Shown one piece after another: positions 60,809 through 64,000 of a DNA stretch of 64,000 nucleotides. The notes beneath the pieces were generated by a model that was given only the letters and a program-made list of their open reading frames with translations, was not told the DNA's origin and did no database searches. Both the position numbers and the translations under genes were made by a program. The DNA is taken from assembly GCF_004362805.1 (NCBI RefSeq), contig NZ_SNYF01000007.1, forward strand, positions 310,001-374,000, written 5' to 3'. This DNA comes from Algoriphagus boseongensis (GTDB lineage Bacteria > Bacteroidota > Bacteroidia > Cytophagales > Cyclobacteriaceae). How positions within the stretch are numbered: the first letter of the stretch is position 1; every line of letters starts with the position of its first letter.

Positions 60809-62247
60809 TACTCAACCATTTTGGATTTGGGTGAAACAAAAGGCTCAAACGGATAAGTTTTCGGAAGGACTTCTATCCCTGAAGTGACTTTGAGCGGAGT
60901 TTCTCCTGCATAGGTTAATTCTACAAAATAGCCTCTAAATCCAGATTCTGGACTTACCATATTCACAATTACCTCTCCTGATTCAGGTACGGGAATTTCC
61001 TCGGCTGTCCAATTTGGACCAAAAACATCAATTCTGAAGTCTCGGGACATTGGGTTGTAGGCTGACCAAAGTTTGATGCCAGTTGGCTTGTTTGAAGGGT
61101 CAAAGCTTACCTTTATCATCTCCCCATCAATTTTCCATTCATAGTTTGGTCTTTTTGAATTAGTAAGAATGGAATTGTAGAAAGAAATCAGATTTGGCAA
61201 TGCATCTGAATCTCCCACATCGTGGCCAAAATTTGGCACATACATCACGTGCTTTTCGCCGGGAAGACTATCCCAATAAAACTTCCAGCTGTCTGGTTGG
61301 AAAAATTCATCCCCTGCGGCATTGATCAAAAGCTTGGGCATATCGAAATTTTCCCGGAAAGAATAAGGCTCAGTAATTTCCAGCATCCGGTCAAATTCAG
61401 GAGTTCCTACCCAATCCATCACCCCTTCTCTCACATAATCTCCCACGGCAGGAGCCCAAAATCCATAATTTCTCCAATGGTGTTCAAAAGAAGGAACCAA
61501 ATTGAGCAGGTCAATCACCACAGGTGTGATGGCAATCACCCGATCGTCAACTGCTGCAGTCGTCCATGTAGTCCATCCTCGTTTGGATGCTCCACCCACC
61601 ACGAAATGCTTTAAGTCCTTTTGGTAATTGGTTTTGACCACATCCGTAACTGCATCCATGGCCAACTTGGCCGCTTTGGTCATCGGGAATCTTGCCAGCC
61701 AAATCGCATCCTCGTCTTTTGCTCCACCCTCCAGAAATTTTCTCCAACCATAAGAAATAATCTCATCCTCATATCTTTCCCCGAATGTGTCATTGGCAAA
61801 AGTGATGGGCTGAAATGGCACGTTATGGATTTGCGCGACAATAGAATTGGTTTGGGTAGCGGCAGCCAAAATCAACTGATCAGGACTCTCGGGCATTTTG
61901 GAATTGGTACTCCCACCTCCAATCCAAAGCATACCAGTTTCATAAGGAGTATCCTTAGGAACAACAATCGAAACCCAGTGCCACCATTCGGTTTGGTCTA
62001 CGATATCCGGAGTCAGCCAATGTTGAGAATACATTTTCAGGACTAGGAAGTCGTACTTTTCTCCCGGTACAGAATGAACTATCTCGTAGCGATAGGTGGA
62101 GTCTGAAGCCTGGACATAGTCTTTAAGCAGCGTGTTGGATCGGGGAGGGGCTTCAGGAGTTTCCTGTGATTTTTTACAGGAAAAAATCAAGCTAAGCCCC
62201 AAAACAGCTAATATCAGAGAGCTTTTGGTCATGAAGAATTTGTTCAT
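60808..62247 (-). CDS. PhoPQ-activated pathogenicity-related (PqaA)-like lipoprotein hydrolase
   Basis: A 479-residue lipoprotein (AVLGLSLIFSC gives the lipid Cys) of the PqaA family, an alpha/beta hydrolase. Landmarks: SQHWLTPDIVDQTEWWHWVS, MLWIGGGSTNSKMPESPDQL, VVGGASKRGWTTWTTAAVDD (nucleophile Ser in GASKRG) and GDEFFQPDSWKFYWDSLPGE (Asp). PqaA gives resistance to antimicrobial peptides in Salmonella by an unknown reaction; in Bacteroidota these genes often neighbour carbohydrate esterases. An ATG at 62232 is an alternative start with a cleaner signal. Confidence 0.85.
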   Translation of the reverse strand: MNKFFMTKSSLILAVLGLSLIFSCKKSQETPEAPPRSNTLLKDYVQASDSTYRYEIVHSVPGEKYDFLVLKMYSQHWLTPDIVDQTEWWHWVSIVVPKDTPYETGMLWIGGGSTNSKMPESPDQLILAAATQTNSIVAQIHNVPFQPITFANDTFGERYEDEIISYGWRKFLEGGAKDEDAIWLARFPMTKAAKLAMDAVTDVVKTNYQKDLKHFVVGGASKRGWTTWTTAAVDDRVIAITPVVIDLLNLVPSFEHHWRNYGFWAPAVGDYVREGVMDWVGTPEFDRMLEITEPYSFRENFDMPKLLINAAGDEFFQPDSWKFYWDSLPGEKHVMYVPNFGHDVGDSDALPNLISFYNSILTNSKRPNYEWKIDGEMIKVSFDPSNKPTGIKLWSAYNPMSRDFRIDVFGPNWTAEEIPVPESGEVIVNMVSPESGFRGYFVELTYAGETPLKVTSGIEVLPKTYPFEPFVSPKSKMVE

Positions 62248-62297
62248 AGGTGAAGGGTTTTTTGGGTTAATTTTTTGAAAAAGGGAGACTTCGATTT

Positions 62298-63626
62298 CTA
62301 TTTTTCAAATTCTACGATGTATTCAGACATGTATTTTCCTAGGTCGGAGTATTTGAAAAAGAGTCGAGCTCGCTTTCCGATTTTTAGGCTGGTATTTTTC
62401 TCAGCAATGTCTTCAGGAGTGTTCAGGGGCTGAAGCGAAGGATACCAAAGTACATGTCCGGGCTTTTGTACCAAAAGCTGAGGGCTGGTCCAATCTTGAG
62501 AGTTACTTCCCTCTCCCAAATCCCGGTGAGGATTGAAGGAAATGTAAAGTTTATCTCCAATCCACGATTGGCCTTCTACATGGCCCATCAGCATCACCCA
62601 GCATTCAAGGTAGGTGTTCCAGCTGACCGAAGGTCCCCAGTGAAATCCACCTTGAGGGGAAGATGCTGGACCTCCTCCTTTTTCCTTAGGGATTTGTAGG
62701 GAGGAGATGGGGCTTCCTATAACATCCCAATCAGCCGCAAATGCCTTTCCATCCCAACGTTTTGCCTTGCCTTGGGGATCCTCGAGATCTGAGATTTTAA
62801 TTCTGGCCACACTGATACATTGGCCAGAAGCTTCAGTATCTGGAGAATAGGTCGCAGCCTGGTATTCTCCGGGATAGCTATATTCTCCATAGAAAAGATA
62901 GAGATAATCATCTACTGCCACGGCGCTTGGATCGCCAACTCCACCTGCAAAAGTTTTGGAGGTGTTATGTGGCTTCAGGATCATTCTTGGCTGCTTGTCT
63001 TCCAGAAAAAGCCCCTTGTTTTCCCAATTCCAGCCCCCATTGGTAGATTTCATTACACCGATTCTCGGGACAGCAGCCGGAGTGATTCGATCGGTCAGAC
63101 CCAAAGGCCAATTTTCATCGATATAACCTTCCCCCGTTTCTGGATTGAAGGGTAAGGTTTCGGGATAATTTTCATTGTGGTAAATGGCATAAAGAGTTCG
63201 ACCTGAAGGATCTCTCTGATCTTGGTAGACAGTTTCAAACCAAACCGCACCATGAAGTCCAGGTTGACTCACAGGGGCATTTTTTGGCAGGGTAGGTGCA
63301 ATGTATTTTTCTGCGGGGGTACTGAATACCTCATCGGAATTGGCACCGGAGGCAAATTTCAAATCCTCTGCGAATCCCCAAACCGGGTCTTCTCCATATT
63401 TACCGGGAAAAATCCTCAGCGTATCACCCACCCAAGCCTCCGCCATATTGCAATCCACAAAATTGTTGAAGTGGAAAGTATCCGTAGGGACAAGACGAAA
63501 AGATGGAATGGTAAAGTCAGGAATCTCGGCCATTTTTTCCTGGGTTTTTGGTCCGCAGGCGAAAAAGGTTAGACACAAAACGAGCATCTGAGCCCGAATT
63601 GGCAGAAAAGTATTTTTAGGGGCCAT
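62298..63626 (-). CDS. Beta-propeller-like lipoprotein, possible glycoside hydrolase
   Basis: A 442-residue lipoprotein (MLVLCLTFFAC). I cannot place it in a family with certainty. The presence of repeated aromatic-rich strands and acidic residues in GGVGDPSAVAVDDYLYLFYG, SPQGGFHWGPSVSWNTYLEC and VLWYPSLQP resembles five-bladed propeller glycosidases (GH43/GH117-like) or DUF4185 proteins, where an acidic triad in such loops does catalysis. It begins a leftward unit with the PqaA-like and CE15-like genes (50-base gap) and is divergent from the GH97 gene across a palindrome. Confidence 0.55.
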   Translation of the reverse strand: MAPKNTFLPIRAQMLVLCLTFFACGPKTQEKMAEIPDFTIPSFRLVPTDTFHFNNFVDCNMAEAWVGDTLRIFPGKYGEDPVWGFAEDLKFASGANSDEVFSTPAEKYIAPTLPKNAPVSQPGLHGAVWFETVYQDQRDPSGRTLYAIYHNENYPETLPFNPETGEGYIDENWPLGLTDRITPAAVPRIGVMKSTNGGWNWENKGLFLEDKQPRMILKPHNTSKTFAGGVGDPSAVAVDDYLYLFYGEYSYPGEYQAATYSPDTEASGQCISVARIKISDLEDPQGKAKRWDGKAFAADWDVIGSPISSLQIPKEKGGGPASSPQGGFHWGPSVSWNTYLECWVMLMGHVEGQSWIGDKLYISFNPHRDLGEGSNSQDWTSPQLLVQKPGHVLWYPSLQPLNTPEDIAEKNTSLKIGKRARLFFKYSDLGKYMSEYIVEFEK

Positions 63627-63633
63627 TTTTACA

Positions 63634-63661
63634 CTTAGATTTGAAATTGATTCAATCTAAG
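63634..63661. promoter_or_regulatory. Palindromic operator candidate in the GH97/lipoprotein divergent region
   Basis: CTTAGATTTGAA (63634-63645), a five-base centre and TTCAATCTAAG (63651-63661) are inverted copies that differ by one bulged A. The 74-base gap holds both promoters, so a repressor or activator bound here would control both genes. No regulator gene is in the window. Confidence 0.5.
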
Positions 63662-63700
63662 AATTTCACAAGACAGAAACACTTCTTTTTGCTAAGCTTT

Positions 63701-64000
63701 ATGTATACCAAAATTTCAATCCCGAACAGATTCCGTTTATCTTTTCTATTCTTGCTTCTTTTTTGGGGAAGTGTTCAGGCTCAGGTGCTTACTTCTCCCA
63801 GCCAAACGCTGGAAATGAAGTTTTCGCTTTCAGGACAGGGAGAGCCTGTTTACGAGGTAAACCTGAATTCCATTCCCGTAATTCTCCCTAGTAAACTGGG
63901 TTTTGACCTGAAAAATGATGACATCGATTTGTTAAATGGATTTCAGGTGGTTTCTACCAAAATTGATTCTTTTGATGAATCTTGGAAGCCAGTTTGGGGC
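63701..64000 (+). CDS. Glycoside hydrolase family 97 (alpha-glucosidase/alpha-galactosidase), N-terminal part
   Basis: An open frame of 100 residues runs off the right edge. It has a signal peptide (FLFLLLFWGSVQAQ) and then VLTSPSQTLEMKFSLSGQGE, PVYEVNLNSIPVILPSKLGF, and SFDESWKPVWG, which are the N-terminal GH97 beta-sandwich landmarks. GH97 includes SusB alpha-glucosidases (Ca-dependent, inverting) and retaining alpha-galactosidases; which one this is depends on the catalytic domain, not in the window. It is likely to be exported to the periplasm. It is divergent from the lipoprotein gene. Confidence 0.9.
   Translation, partial: MYTKISIPNRFRLSFLFLLLFWGSVQAQVLTSPSQTLEMKFSLSGQGEPVYEVNLNSIPVILPSKLGFDLKNDDIDLLNGFQVVSTKIDSFDESWKPVWG

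Noticed and set aside
1-64000. CRISPR arrays, rRNA, tRNA, insertion sequences, prophage
   Set aside because: No regular spaced repeats of CRISPR size, no recognisable cloverleaf or rRNA sequence, and no transposase, integrase or phage structural gene was seen. tRNA detection by eye is weak, so a missed tRNA in an intergenic gap cannot be excluded.

Overview
The window reads as chromosomal DNA of a marine or freshwater Bacteroidota bacterium, most likely Cytophagales/Cyclobacteriaceae (Algoriphagus-like). The evidence is gene content (type IX secretion genes porU and sprA, DUF4837, DUF4292, GH97, NADP isocitrate dehydrogenase of the extended type), promoters of the Bacteroidota form TTTG-N19-TAnnTTTG, few Shine-Dalgarno sites, and about 35-45% GC. 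The species is an inference. No rRNA, tRNA, CRISPR array, transposase or prophage gene was recognised.

Left part (1-9 kb): the 5' end of porU, pssA and an MBL hydrolase run leftward. Divergent to them are an FAD oxidoreductase, a large TolB-like outer-membrane protein and YicC. A secreted D-aminoacylase-type amidohydrolase follows on the minus strand. Housekeeping block (9-32 kb, nearly all minus strand): two tandem TonB proteins with their own terminators, vanZ-like, gcvH, sprA, ruvA, the malic enzyme/phosphotransacetylase fusion, DUF4837, a LysM lytic transglycosylase, gatA, tatA, an EnvC-like murein hydrolase activator, a LolB-like lipoprotein (DUF4292), a TPR protein, a polysaccharide flippase and an enoyl-CoA hydratase. 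Many of these serve the envelope: T9SS export, TonB energy, Tat export, lipoprotein and peptidoglycan handling.

Middle part (32-50 kb): icd with a small membrane protein, a glycosyltransferase plus sugar aminotransferase pair, two carboxylate/bile-acid-type transporters, GNAT, a TMTC-like membrane TPR glycosyltransferase, GH144-type glucanase, a nucleotide pyrophosphatase plus truncated haemoglobin, a CotH-kinase-like secreted protein, an orphan carrier-protein-like fold without its serine, a DUF1295 membrane enzyme, and a translationally coupled ATP-grasp/2-oxoglutarate oxygenase pair beside a GT2.

Right part (50-64 kb): a 590-base gene-poor gap with a possible bestrophin-like remnant, an M19 dipeptidase, a second GC-rich dnaE, then carbohydrate-related operons. 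These are sialidase-like/aldolase/Na+ symporter, a higBA toxin-antitoxin pair, CE15-like esterase with a PqaA-like protein and a beta-propeller lipoprotein, and the start of a GH97 alpha-glucosidase across a palindromic divergent control region.

The most unusual non-coding signal is a 255-base gap (37456-37710) made almost wholly of degenerate sequence with a strict 7-base period. A second short 7-base array ends three bases before the glycosyltransferase start at 33915.
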